Source: Trachythela sp. YZ-2020
Taxonomy: Eukaryota; Cnidaria; Anthozoa; Malacalcyonacea; Clavulariidae
Assembly (NCBI GenBank): GCA_016169945.1
Contig: JADLSH010000379.1
Location: 958,001-1,022,000, forward strand
DNA: 64,000 bases
Direction: 5' to 3'
The position numbers and the translations under genes were made by a program. The notes under the pieces were generated by a model. It saw only the letters and a program-made list of their open reading frames with translations. It did not search any database and was not told the DNA's origin. Below are positions 1 through 11,675 of this stretch, piece by piece (position 1 is the stretch's first letter; every line of letters begins with the position of its first letter).

Positions 1-180
1 CTTTATTTATACTGGATAGCTCTATCAGTTCTAAACTGTTCTCCCTAGAGGTCCAGTAAGAACCATACATTACTGGTCCAGAGGATGAAACCCAGAGAAA
101 ACCTGTGATGCTTGGCAAAGTCAAACTGGAAGCACTCTTCTCACAAGCAACTAAGCTGAAATTATAATCATACAACTGTA
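1..180. repeat. Dispersed SINE-like repeat, family A
   Basis: The block begins CTTTATTTATACTGGATAGC and runs through TCTAAACTGTTCTCCCTAGA and GGTCCAGTAAG to a SINE-like core (gagaaaacctg, agtcaaactggaagcactcttctcac). The same block recurs near 1745-1925, 18266-18560, 19085-19200, 41500-41695, 53960-54245, 54390-54630, 59625-59890 and 62400-62700, in both orientations. It lies in a CASD1 intron. No open frame is credible. Confidence 0.75.
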
Positions 181-257
181 TATGACAGGAACACAACTCC
201 GGTCAGCCCATAACACAAATAGGGTACTGACAGTGACAATAAAAGCATATAGTATAC

Positions 258-3200
258 CTTCGATTAATTTTGCAGTGACAGTAGGGTAGACAAGGAGAAC
301 AACGTATAAAACAAGAAACCAAAATGTGACAAGTGGAACAAAATAGTAAAATTGATACGGACGTCCCATGACAAGACATAGAATAACGACGAAGATATTC
401 ATACGAACCAGAACCTACAGCGAAAGAAAAATAACGTCATTTGCTCTCAATTATACTCCGAGAAACTCGTTCATTTTAATAAAAAAACCCAGCTGCTTCT
501 CAATAACCAAGCGAGAGTTCTGTACAGTATATATGGAGACCTCGTTTCGGAGACTTTTCTGCTTTTCTTGTGTGCTGTGTCGTTACCTTTGCTGCTTGAT
601 AGTTAGTAAATTGCTTGTCTCCCAAGCACAAAATCCAGTAACGGCTCTGTTTATACATTGTAAAACAATGACAATAATTGATTTTCTTGCGTTGAATGCA
701 AATATATCATTAAGTGTCAATGTTATACCTAGTAAAAGCTTTCCAAATCTAATATCCCAAATACATTAACACTTTGTAAATAGTCTACGAGGGCCTGCAA
801 TAGTAACAATGTAACTCCCTCTTGAAAAAAAAACAAAAAAAACAACAATGAAGATTTCATCACCTGACAAACTCTATACAGGCTGAAATCGCCTTTTTTC
901 CAGAAGTATGTAAAATGACCGTAAGAAGACATGAAGAGATACGATGCCACCAGAAGACGGATAAACACATAGAACGGCAGGGCCTTAAATATACAAAAAG
1001 ACAAAAAGTTTAAACACCTACAGTGGGGTTCACGTAATGGGACAGTGCAGCAAATACTGGTAAACTCTAAAAGGAAAGACTTTTATCAAAGTGACTAAAT
1101 TGTTCACTACACGTACAGACGTTATGTTTCTTACAAAATAATACAAATAATGGAAATGAAAATAATCCGCTGTGTCAATGATTTTTGACCACTATATACT
1201 ATATACTTTATATAGCACTCCTAGAGAGACCCACTAACATATATATCACCACACAACAAAACAAACTGAGTCTGATAACTGAGCCCTGAATGACGCACCC
1301 TAGCTGATTAATGGGTGAATAAAACACCTGTAAATCTCATTCCTTTTACAAACAAATATCTTAATATCTGTTAACCCTGCTAAATGAGTGCAATACCTTA
1401 CTGGCTCCGATATAATGATACAAAAGAATCATTAACTGTGCCCAGCCTTTCCATTCATCTGATTGGTCACGATTTAAAAACGCAATCTGTAAAGTAAAAA
1501 TGTGTGTCTACATGTCTGATGTTTAGGTGTTGCCTACTGTAATTGTGTAAAACACACATACATAAAAGAGATGTCAACACATTGGTGCTAAAACTCAGTA
1601 CTCTGTACCTGTGAAACTGGCGTCCAAGTGTAAGCGCCAACAATTAGAAAAACAACCAACGTTATCACCACAACTATATTACTATATTGCTTATGTTCCT
1701 TCATAAATATATTTGTTCTAGGGAAAAAATGATAATGTAAGCGAACAACCTATCCAGTACGATGATCCAGTCTTACTATAGGAGGAAACCGAGTATCTGG
1801 AGAGAAAACCTGCGGTGTTTGGTAGAGTCAAACTGGAAGCACTCTTCTCACATGTGACTGAGGTGAAATAATAATGAGACGACTGTATATTGCAGGAATC
1901 AAACATCAGTCATAGAGGTGAAAAGCGCATGCATTCATACACTCCAACAAGAAGCACCTTTATAAAGGTAACCTACCTATCACAAACAAAGAAATACGCC
2001 ATGATTAAAGTTAACTTTGCCATGGCTTTAAGAACGCAGTATGTTCTTTCTGACCACAACCACTGACACGACGATTTCTGTTGAGTGCCATTACTTTCAA
2101 CATCTTTTTCTTGCACTTGTGTTGACCGGCATCGCCGACAGAAAGACATCACCAGGAACAATAAAGTACTGAAAAGACAAAACAAGCTGCGTGAACTGTT
2201 AAATATCGTAGAAAAAGGGCGCGTCAGGGTGTGTTAATGAGTTAATAGTTCATCGCTTCGCAAACATTAAAGCCCTGGTCAAATCGAGGATGAGATTTGA
2301 CGACTCTCGCTCGCGTTTGATCGCGAACTCTCGTCGACTCTCATCAACTTTGAGCTGGTTCAAATTTTGATGAGAGTTGATGAGAGTTTCCCCTCGTTTG
2401 ACCGGTACGCGTGGTAATATCCAGTCAACTCTCATGCAACTCTTGTTCTCGTTTGACCGGGGCATGAGAGTTGATGAAACTCTCATGCAAACTCTCGCTT
2501 GCCAACTCTCATCCTCGTTCCATACTTTCATTACACCGAACTTTATCATTCTCATTCATTTCATTGTTGCATCCTTGGGCATGTAAAGCAAGGAGAACAA
2601 TTTATATGTTTTACAAGCACGCTCGTAATCCCTCTGCAAAAACTTACGTAAAATTGCTGTGTCAGAAATTTCATTGCAAGTTGCAACGAAAGTTACTGCA
2701 GGAGTACAACAGCTTATGCACATTGTTCTATTATTATTCTCATCTCGAATGCTCTTACATTCTTAGTTGAGTTTTTATTGGGTCTTTCAATATCTTATTT
2801 TATTATATTATTTGAGCGTTTTAAAGTTGTAAGCGTTTAAGCGATTACGACTTACGGTTTGAATTAGTGCAGCTCAACGAGCAATTGCATGGCATATGTT
2901 TTTTTGTTTGTTTGTTTTTTTTGTTGTTGTTTTTTGGGGGGTTTTTACGAGTATTATTATCGTGTATATCTATTTTAAGTACTGTTATGTATTTTAGTAT
3001 ATCTAAAGTGCCTCGCATGGGACCTCGAGTCCCGTTCGCTCTCTTACCGTTTGGGCTTTGTCCAATAAATCAATTAAATAAAATAATAAATAAATAAGTT
3101 TAAATGGTCTTACTAGAAGTCTTAGTCGACTTACCAAGCAACAAAAACGGCAAAGGAATTATACTGAAGTTGAGTGGTATGTTCTCGTGGTACACAGCAA

Positions 3201-6200
3201 GTTGCATCCACTGGTCTGATGTACGCATTACAGAAACGATTCAACAATATGTCTAGTTCCTGTATAAGAAATATGCATGGGAAATCCGTTTAAAAAACAA
3301 TGCCAGTGGTCGCTTTTACCTTCCATTTTGATAAATACAGTACTATAGGTAGCCAGAGCACCACATGGTGGTCAACGGGAAGTTATCAGGGTGATAGAAT
3401 AATGTTAATTTTCCCATTATATGTGGTAGTTTTGTGTTTGGAAGCAAATGAATAAGAAGGAGACTTAAGGCTGCCTTCCGGTCATTCGTTTTTTATACGT
3501 ACGTACACGCACGGAAAAGTTTAAATCCTTCTAAGTTTTTAATATTCTACAAATAAGTTAACAAATGCATACTAAAACTTACGAAACACTAAATTCTGTA
3601 CATTTATTCATTTGGTTATTTCATAAGTAACTTTTCCGTGCGTGTGCGTACGTACGAAAAACGCGTAACTGGAAAGCAGCCTTTACACACAGTACTTTAA
3701 TTTGCTCAATATATAAATGTCAACACTCCTAAAGTTTACCACAATCTACTGCCCCGTAATGCTAACTGCAACGTGCCAATTCTTGAAAATCATATGTAGA
3801 GTAAAACAATACTTACCCATCGCACAACCTCGTTTACGTAATGTAAACCATCTGTGGTTGACGAAAGTTCTTCTTTCTTAACTAACATACCAGGTTTGAA
3901 GATTTTTATTGATGTGTTATATCTACAAAACATAAGATAAAAGGGGAAGTCATTGGACCAGTGCTTGCTATAGTATTCATAAAGAATGTTTCAGTTAAAA
4001 ATCATCCTCATACTTACAAGGCTATTTCAGCCAAATTGTTATAGATATTAATTTTTTCAACTGTAATTGATTTCCGTGCTGCACTGAGTTGAGATTCGTC
4101 AACAGGCTCTGCAAAAAGAACAAGATTTACATACATAAATCTGGAAATTTTACATGGTGTTCTACCAACAAATGACATCTACCTTCAAGCACGATATTCT
4201 TCGCTCTTAACCACTTAAATTCAGAGCGTCGTAGCATGTTATATAACTGCACCTTGCAATTTCCAAACAACGACAGGAGACTTCGGAAATTCGTCTCTGT
4301 TCACTTTAATCTTCAAAGCTTTCGAAGCTTTCAACATCTTTTCAAACTCGCCATCATTCACTGTGCCAAGCGCATTCATCACGTCTTTGACTCGCGTAAA
4401 GTTCTCTACAAAACGGAATTATATTGAAATACATGTTCAACCCATTATGCCGGAATATGCATTTGTTGGTTACAACGGGTTGTACACAGGGGCGAAACTA
4501 CCGGGGGTGTCACACCCTCGCCAGTCTTCAGGAAATTCATGTTTTCGGGCAAATTGATACGATTTTGTAGGGCAAATGTTGAAAATAGCCAAGGCCAGCT
4601 ATGATGTAGTTGGATCTGCTTTTGCACTCGTTGTCTATTTGTGACTTCGCCCAACAAAGACGCGCGCACACATTGGGACGAGAACCATAAAGCGGGTTCA
4701 TTATAACTGTACAAAATGAAGTATTTGGTCTCAAATTTTCCCGCTTCCGTCGGTCCTGTCCTTTGAGTGACTTGGATGCAGCACTCAAAAACCTGGTCTA
4801 GCAAAAAGAACAGGAAACTTAGAATCAAATTAAACACTTAATGTGTAATTAAAGGTTGCATTGAGACACTCGGACACAACACGTAACTCACCTAGCATTA
4901 ATCAATAAACTGTCTGATTTCTCTGCTTTTGTTTTATATTATATAATTGAAGTGTGAAAATGTAGCATATTTTAGAGCAATCAATTGTGTTAAATGGTCG
5001 CTTTTAGATTAAACAGATTAAAATTGCTATTCAAATAGACCATAGCTTAATTTTTTTTTTAGACCGTCGGTCGGGCTCAACTTCAGCCACGCCCTTTTTG
5101 TTGGGCAAAAGAAGCTAACACCTCCCCAGTTGTAATACCGAAGTTTCGCCCCTGGTTATGCAATGTAACAATGTGTTATACTGAACCTTTATATTCTTGC
5201 AGAGCATCTTCCTTATTCTTTATAGTCCACTATAAGAAAAAGATGAAACGTGAATACTGGTAAATGGAACAAAATGTATGTAAATTGTTCAAATCTTTGT
5301 TAAAAGAAACATATTGCTTCGTCTGACAAAGAAAATGAGTTAGCAAGAAATAGATTGAAGAATTACCAATGAAGCACCAGCCACAATGAAACTTGGTCGA
5401 CCAGCTGAATGCTACAATCCAAATACGAAACAGAGTTTGAAATGAGCAAGCATAAAGCGAAGCTGTTTTCGTTCAGAAGCATCCACACACTACTACCTTT
5501 AGCCATAGTTTGAATAAGTTTTCCATAGATGTGTTAACCTCTGGCATCCAAAAGAAGTTCTACATGGTAGACACAAAATTCATCACTTAGCAGAGACTAA
5601 ATACGGTTGATGTGAATTTTCACAGCTTTCATAATATTAACGGTAAACAGAAGAATGTCAATTTAAGAAATATTGATAAATTAAACTTTCAGGCTTACTA
5701 TTGAAACATTCTCTTGTCCAGTATATGACAAATTACTGTGCTATAAAAACAGAGGAAGATTTTAATTACACTAATTATTCATTTGTACAGTAATTCAGCT
5801 CATGGATTCACAAATCCACAAGTTATTGGAGTGGTGCACTGTATTGTACTCAGAGACACAGCTCAGTGACCATATTAGAAGACAACTTGACAGTTAACAT
5901 AATGGCCCTCTATTTCAAGTCCTGGAGGTATAACAAACCTCTAGAGGTGTAAAGGGTATGCCTTCACCCCAACTTAATGCCTCAGAGGGGGTCTAAGGCA
6001 TGCCCCACCCTCTAAGACGGCACTATTCTTAACATTGTGAGGAACGATTTTTAAGAACTCTGATGGTTAGAAATAGAATAGAAATCATATTTCATATTTA
6101 TGGGCAGCTAATTTGGACACCCAAACCAGTGTTCCACTACCAGCATCTTACACACTCCAGGTCTTCCCAGGAAGAATGGGTGCAACCAATCACACTCATT

Positions 6201-8845
6201 GAGCTATCTAGGCGTGCAGTGGAGTATGATCAATTTTTCATTCCCTGCATGGTCAGCAGGCCGCACAGCTTTTTTAAAAGTGTTTAATAATGGTTAGCGA
6301 CTACACTAAAATCTGGTTATAGAATGTTAAATATGAAGCACAGCTACCAGAGAATATGACAAAGTAAACACTAAAAAATAAAAGAGCTTAGAAGACGTCT
6401 AATTTCTAGCGATTTGCGCTGAAAAGATAAAATATTATAGTTTTGTTGTTTTGCGTTGTAGCCTAATCAAGCTTATCGAGGAGTGCGATCAATCGTCAAT
6501 CACCCTGGCGTGTGTCAAGGTGTGCACGTCATTCCCAGGAAGGCCGGCCTGCACTCCACCCCTGTACACAACCCTACATAAACGGAGAGATGAATCATAC
6601 AGCTTTTTTATTTGCTTCTTTATCTGTGCCACCCAGTTCATGCAGCAACAAATTGTACACATCTCGTAATCTTGAATCACCCACAAAAGCCAGCGGTCTG
6701 TTTTGCAAACACATTCGGATCTCCCTAACAGTAATAAAAATTGAGATTGGTCATAATGCACAAGAGGACACACACTGCCTCACCACAGGATGACATTTGT
6801 TTGTGGGTAGCCAGAATATGTTTGCTAACTGTAGCTAATTCTATTATGCAATCAGTCATGCCAGTGCCTGTCCTCAACCATATAGAAATTGCAGACACCA
6901 TGACATGGTGAATTGTATCAGATTATAAGATTATTGTACATTTTCACACTGGAACTGACGTGACCTTGCCACTTTTTCAGGGCCTGTTTATATGGGGGCA
7001 AGTTACTCGCCATGATGGGACAAAGAAGCGATCGGTTTATATGGAACCGAGTTACCATGTATTTGACCGCCAAATACATTGTAATTATGCCTCTTTTATA
7101 CACTTTTGAGGGCTAGATTGGGCTATGTTATTTATCAAAGTAGGAAAACAAAAGAAACATGCATGCTCTTTTCACGAGTTACACAGGAAATGTGTTTACA
7201 TGGGAATATATTTATCTCATCTAGGTGAGATCCTGCCTCTTTCTGCCGGGATCTCGCCATGGCGAGTCACCCTGATGTTTCATGTAAAGAGTCACCCGGG
7301 AAAACTATAAGTTTCTATAATAGCCGGGATCTCACCATTGCCGAGTAACTTGCCTCCATATAAACAGGCCCTAAAGATCACCCAGTTGCCACTTAGAATG
7401 TTTGCATTTACCAATTATTTACCAAGGTATTCAAGTGAGATCTCTAATTATTTTTCAACTATGTCTTATGGCATGAATACTGAATTAAATTGTCAGAATA
7501 ACAAGCACTTAATACATAATTTCTGCAATATTACTTCATGCGATATTGATGGATCATACAACCAAAAGGCTGCCACATTTCTTCTCTCCATTTTCCTTTT
7601 GTTAAAAGATGTGTACAGCTGCCACTTCCTAGAGAGACAACAAGTAGCCAAACATTGTGCTGATATATGGGGTGTGTCGGGCAGTGGTTAGTGCGGTAGA
7701 CGTTAGATGAGATGACTAGAAAGGATGCCCTGTATGTCACTGTCAGCTACGGTCAACTGAGTTTGGCAATTAACAGCCCACAGTGTAGGGTTAGGGTCGT
7801 ACAGATGCCATCTTTGAGATGGGTCCTTCAGATTCATCCCATCTAACATCCTATGGTTAGCATGCGTGCCTCTCACCTCTGAGAATAGGGTACTTTGACT
7901 CCTGCAATATGCAGTTGTCTGACTATAATTTTACCTTATTCACATCTTAGAAGAGTGTTTCCACATTGAATCTAGAATACTGCAGCCTGCATTCTCTAAT
8001 GGGCTATTCCATTTAATATCTGTACCCCCCCCCCTATCGAGGACCCTGGGATTCTTCAGGGGTAAGGGGCTATTTTGCACTGGAATTCTTCAGGAGTGTG
8101 ACTATTTAGGCTTGGAATTCTTCAGGGGTTGAGTAAAAAAATTGCATTCTTCAGGGGGTAGCAGTCAATTTCTTCAGGGGTAATAGCTGTAAGACAGGAA
8201 TCCTTCAGGGGTAGGTGTTGTAAATACCAGATTCCTCAGGGAGGCTGTTGAAAGTCCTCGATATGGGGGGGGGGGGGGGTACGGATTTTAAATGGAATAG
8301 CCCAATAAATCCTGTTATATCATTTCTATATCCAGGACAACTTTAGTTCATGAATAAATGTCTTGTTATTTTAATTCATTGATATTCTCTAGCTGGGATA
8401 CTCCAATTTATGAAATAAAGTTGGCCCAGATAAATAAGACAGGATTTATAGAACAAAGCAGTTTATTAAGTTAAAAAGAAACAAGTTACAAATATACAAC
8501 CACTTATAAACATTAGCCTTGCCCAAAATATTAAATATATGGAGAAAGAAACAAGAGCTATCACATCAAAATGCCACAAAGTATTAACAAAACAGAAACT
8601 TAAAAAAATATACCCTATAACAACATACCCTCTTGCGCGCCACGTAGCAAGTGCGATACAAAGGCAACAACGACAATAATGACAGCAACTACTTTGCAAA
8701 AACTGTCGAATTTGGACGTTTTAACCTCATCCTTTTTTGCAGGAGTTTTAGCAGGGTTATGGCCATTATTTCGTATGGTTTTTGTCTCTTGCAAACCCGC
8801 TGTTTCTGCTCTAGAGGCGCTTTCGTTTGCATTGAAAGAAGCCAT
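258..8845 (-). CDS. CASD1: CASD1-like sialate O-acetyltransferase (3' part outside window)
   Basis: Fifteen exons assemble with consistent phases: 8629-8845, 7535-7628, 6601-6697, 5497-5559, 5367-5411, 5187-5229, 4253-4405, 4018-4108, 3817-3922, 3135-3259, 1977-2168, 1609-1717, 1397-1486, 864-983, 258-414. The start at 8845 opens a cytosolic tail followed by one membrane segment ([17 protein letters not shown]). A lumenal SGNH-type domain follows, with the nucleophile motif FVGDSR in exon 3 and [13 protein letters not shown] cysteines in exon 10. The multi-pass acyltransferase region starts at about exon 10, with [27 protein letters not shown] and [15 protein letters not shown] matching the family closely. 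Family knowledge: CASD1 is a Golgi enzyme that transfers acetyl from acetyl-CoA to sialic acid. The last exon ends in phase 1 at 258 and the remaining transmembrane exons lie off the left edge. One donor (4252/4251, GTGCAG) is atypical but gives the right frame. Gene identity is confident; exact exon edges are by eye. Confidence 0.9.
1745..1925. repeat. Family A SINE-like repeat copy
   Basis: This copy carries the shared tract CAGTCTTACTATAGGAGGAA, then gagaaaacctgcggtg, agagtcaaactggaag and cactcttctcacatgtgact. It sits in the CASD1 intron between exons 1609-1717 and 1977-2168. Confidence 0.65.
2268..2521. mobile_element. Non-autonomous TIR element rich in gatgagagtt motifs
   Basis: The ends read TAAAGCCCTGGTCAAA on the left and a degenerate form of TTTGACCGGGGCTTT on the right. 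The interior is packed with sense and antisense ACTCTCATCAACT motifs. Related copies lie at about 14335-14476, 60483-60756 and 63022-63252; the last two have clearer ends. It has no coding capacity, and its length and inverted ends suggest a MITE. It lies in a CASD1 intron. Confidence 0.65.
2990..3097 (+). repeat. Probable LINE 3' tail
   Basis: An AT-rich tract with cctcgcatgggacctcgagt and tctcttaccgtttgggcttt ends in caataaatcaattaaataaa followed by a TAAA-type tail. This layout is typical of truncated non-LTR retrotransposon 3' ends. No reverse transcriptase frame remains in this copy. Confidence 0.4.
3361..3775. mobile_element. Outer MITE copy (tggtggtcaac family) interrupted by a second element
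   Basis: The left part (accacatggtggtcaac, then ataatgttaattttcccatt and atatgtggtagtttt) and the right part (gtcaacactcctaaagttta, ccgtaatgctaac) match the two halves of uninterrupted copies near 44930-45115, 47820-47995, 23550-23690, 27380-27450 and 43160-43230. The element at 3468-3682 separates them. Ends are inverted repeats around tttcggtaagcatt. Confidence 0.55.
3468..3682. mobile_element. MITE with long terminal inverted repeats and TTA duplication
   Basis: The left arm AGGCTGCCTTCCGG then cgtacgtacacgcacggaaa pairs with a right arm containing tttccgtgcgtgtgcgtacg and GGAAAGCAGCCT. The arms are about 50-55 bp with a few mismatches. TTA flanks both sides (3465-3467 and 3683-3685). It is nested in the older repeat at 3361-3775. 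Confidence 0.75.
4487..5154. mobile_element. Non-autonomous TIR element (CAGGGGCGAAAC ends)
   Basis: The terminal inverted repeats are CAGGGGCGAAACT and AGTTTCGCCCCTG. The flanking octamers gttgtaca and gttatgca agree at six of eight positions, suggesting a decayed 8-bp duplication of hAT type. The interior has no convincing protein. It occupies most of the CASD1 intron between exons 4253-4405 and 5187-5229. Confidence 0.6.
6978..7374. mobile_element. TIR element with CAGGGCCTGTTTATATGG ends
   Basis: CAGGGCCTGTTTATATGGGG followed by gcaagttactcg on the left is mirrored by cgagtaacttgcc and TCCATATAAACAGGCCCT on the right. Interior segments repeat gatctcgccatggcgagt-like motifs. No target duplication is obvious. 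It lies in the CASD1 intron between exons 6601-6697 and 7535-7628. Confidence 0.65.
8006..8303. mobile_element. TIR element with internal attcttcaggggt repeats
   Basis: The left end GGGCTATTCCATTTAA then a C10 tract pairs with a right end made of a G14 tract and ATTTTAAATGGAATAGCCC. The interior holds about six degenerate copies of attcttcaggggt. It lies in CASD1 intron 1. Confidence 0.7.
8310..8452. repeat. Fold-back repeat around ccaggacaactttagttcat
   Basis: TCCTGTTATATC with ccaggacaactttagttcat on the left is the imperfect reverse complement of tatgaaataaagttggccca and AAGACAGGA on the right. Similar fragments occur near 21790-21840 and 47655-47710. It lies in CASD1 intron 1. Confidence 0.5.
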
Positions 8846-9095
8846 TCATTTGACACTTCTCTTTCTTTCAAGCGCAGTCACCCGATGTGGGGCGACGGTG
8901 AATTTACACATTAAAGTCCTACCCAACAATACTTCATCTTGTATATATGAAATGGTTCAACCATCCAGTCAATTCAATGCAGATCAGGGGCTAACTGAAC
9001 TGTGTAGTACTTCATCTTATAAATATGAAATGTTTATCTATCCAGTCAATATACACGCGTAAAAATCAACAAGTTGATGCAACATTGTCATCAAC

Positions 9096-9890
9096 TTGTT
9101 CAACATTGTTCCCGTCAAGGTTGAACAGTGTTTACAAATATGTTTGTTCAAAAAGGATTTCAATGCGCACGATGCATTAGAAGATGTGATTGCGCTTAGG
9201 AAAATCCTCCTCAGCTCTGAAATCAGTGAAATGGCCATTGATGTAAAGACAATAGTAGATTGCTGCCAGATATCTTCAGTCCGTGCTGTAAAATCTGACT
9301 TGAAATTCATCGATAATCGGCATATTCTTTATCAAACTTTCATTGGAAATCTTCACTCCCCAAACGAAGACCACAGTCCTATCTCTTATGGGATAGCTCT
9401 CAAAATTGCAGGTAGCGGCCTGCCGTACAGCGATCTGTTATCCTTGTGGCCCAGACTGCAGAGTTGGGCAGTTTTCAACGAGATCTTGGGTGCGGAAAAG
9501 TAAAAAATCTAAGTGCGGGTGCACAAAACAGTTTCCAAGTGCACATCAACAAGAGGTCAAGGGAACAAAAGTAGCCAAATACATGTTAAAAAACAACGAA
9601 AATTAGAGATTTGGGAGCAGCTTACAGTGCAAGAATTGCTGTAAAGTACACCCTAGGTGCGCTAAAATGTGTCTCAAAAAATCTCGGGTGCGACGTTGAC
9701 CTACTGCAGTCCGGCTTGTGGCAGAAATTTGGTGAAACCGGAGTCGTTGGAATACTGTTCATGTTCATGCCGCCATATGACCCAGACAATCGTTCGTTCA
9801 GAAATTCAGACAGAAATCGCCCAAGAGTTACGAAGAACGAACGAATTATATCCAATATTGTTAAATACTTTCAATCAAATATTTAAATAT
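9096..9890 (+). pseudogene. Relic of a DEDDh-type exonuclease-like ORF, interrupted by a transposon
   Basis: The left part encodes NAHDALEDVIALRKIL, which fits the final H-x4-D motif of DEDDh (EXOIII-like) exonucleases, followed by a region with IALKIAGSGLPYSDLLSLW. The frame breaks exactly at the hAT-like element 9451-9714. Beyond the element the frame resumes with a basic tail containing RPRVTKNERII and ends near 9885. The first DEDDh motifs upstream are not visible, so this is a C-terminal fragment. Such exonuclease-like ORFs occur as repetitive families in invertebrates (general knowledge). I regard it as dead; a spliced gene using other exons cannot be excluded. Confidence 0.5.
9451..9714. 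mobile_element. hAT-like non-autonomous element, copy 1
   Basis: The ends are CCAGACTGCAG and CTGCAGTCCGG. The flanking octamer CTTGTGGC is exactly duplicated at 9443-9450 and 9715-9722, as expected of hAT insertion. It shares subterminal blocks (acgagatc, gggtgcgg) with copy 2 at 11145-11415. It lies inside the exonuclease-like relic and interrupts its frame. Confidence 0.85.
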
Positions 9891-10786
9891 TTTAAGCCGT
9901 AGTTAGAAGAAAATACACAAATTCAATGATATTTATGTCAAATCATTGATCTTGCAGAGGGCGAAAAGTATCGGCCGCGCGAGAAATAACTTCACGTTTG
10001 AGAGCAACGGGAAACGGCAGAGCCGAACTTTCTTTGCAGAATTTTCGCTTAACTTCTTCCCTCCATATTTTCTTTCTTATCTCAAAAGAATATCATATAT
10101 TACAGTTTCAAAATAGCAAGTTCATTTTCTCTTTATTGTCTTATAACGTAAAAGTTTTCTTCGCCTGGCGTTTGTCGTTTGACGTACGAACGCGAAGCTT
10201 AAACTCTCTATTATCTCGTAAACGAGTTCGGTAAGGCACCCTGAAAATTTGTGCATGAACAGATATGCACTTTTTGCGTTCAGGTTGAAAAAATTAAAAA
10301 ATTCTGTCGACTGGAACTTTCAAAAAAGCTGAAATTTAATACCAAAAATTTGCGTCGACAAAATTTTTTTAAACTTTACGAAAATTTTTCTTAGTACTAA
10401 AGTTGATGATTTATAAAAAATAATTGGGGGGTAACCGAACTAGTTTTTGAGAAAAACAAAAAAAACGATAATATTATCTCCTTTTTTGACATATTCTATT
10501 CGTCATAGTCGTCATGGAAACGCCCTATTTTTTAAATTTTGTTTTAATTGTAACAAATCTTACATTTTGTACATTTATATGGAGATTTGAACCATGTTCA
10601 TATGTCAAAAATGAAAATCATGAAAGTGTATTGAGTCACCTTTAAGCTGGCTTCAATTCCCCCTGCGTTAGCGTTCCAGTCTATTATAGTTCAATGGCTG
10701 CAACCGCTTAGCACGTTAAAGCGCCTGGGTACGAGGCTGACAAATCACACTTATGGCACAGAATACAACAGAATACTATACAGCTA

Positions 10787-11675
10787 TTATTGTCCCCGAG
10801 CAAAGCGGAAAAGTCGAATACGAGGGCGAAAGGCTTGCTGGGAATCGCTAAAATATTAATGGCCAAGAATTTGACAAACCTCAGTGGATTCCTAAGAAAT
10901 TAGCAATAATATTTCAAAGTAGAAACGTATTAAATATTTTGTGGGCTGTTCTTTGTGGGTAATTCCTTTGAGACGTTTTTATGCATCAGTGGCTCAGAGC
11001 TGTGAATGAATCAGGGTGGCATTTATGGCTGACATACAATTTTGTGATGGAACAAGTTCGAGGCATTTTCCACTACGTTATAACGACAGGAGTCACGAAT
11101 AATCATAAGTTTTGCAGCACGTTTAATTGCAAATTGGTATACAGCCAGACTGCAGAGTTGGGCAGTTTTCGACGAGATCTCGGGTGCGGAAAGCTAAAAT
11201 TTTGCTCAAAATCTAGGTGCGGGTGCGCAAAATAAAATTGTCTTCAGGTGCGCCTTAAGTGGCAGTCAAAGGAACAAAAGTGAGAAAAATACAATGGAAA
11301 TAAGAGTTTTTGAGGAAGATTGAAGTGTGAAAATTGCTATCAAGCACATATAGGTGCGCTAAAATTTTCTAAGTCAAAAATCTCGGGTGCGGCGTTGACC
11401 AACTCTGCAGTCCGGGTATACAGGGTGTATAAAAAACAAACCTTTCGAAATTAACATATTCTTCTTAACCATAAGATTTTATACGTACCCTTGTGAATTT
11501 AAAATGCCTTCTAATCGTATGAGTAGCATAAAGTCTTGTACTTAAGAACAATATGTTAATTTCTTAGGAATCCACTGAGGTTTGTCAAATTCTTGGTCCA
11601 TTAATTTTTTGGTGATTCCCAGCAAGCCTTTCGCGCTCGTATTCGACTTTCCGCTTTGCTCGGGGACAACCTTAA
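10787..11675. repeat. Inverted pair of ~125-bp arms enclosing a hAT-like element
   Basis: The left arm (about 10789-10915) contains ttgtccccgagcaaagcgga and aatttgacaaacctcagtgg. The right arm (about 11560-11672) carries the reverse complement of the same blocks with few differences. The 640-bp centre contains the hAT-like element 11145-11415. The arms could be two copies of one repeat in head-to-head orientation or a fold-back transposon. The right arm has a minus-strand frame with GLLGITKKLMDQEFDKPQWI that may be an old coding fragment. Confidence 0.6.
11145..11415. mobile_element. hAT-like non-autonomous element, copy 2
   Basis: The ends are CCAGACTGCAGAGTTGG and CTCTGCAGTCCGG, with perfect 8-bp duplications GTATACAG at 11137-11144 and 11416-11423. 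It is 271 bp and clearly the same family as 9451-9714. Confidence 0.85.
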
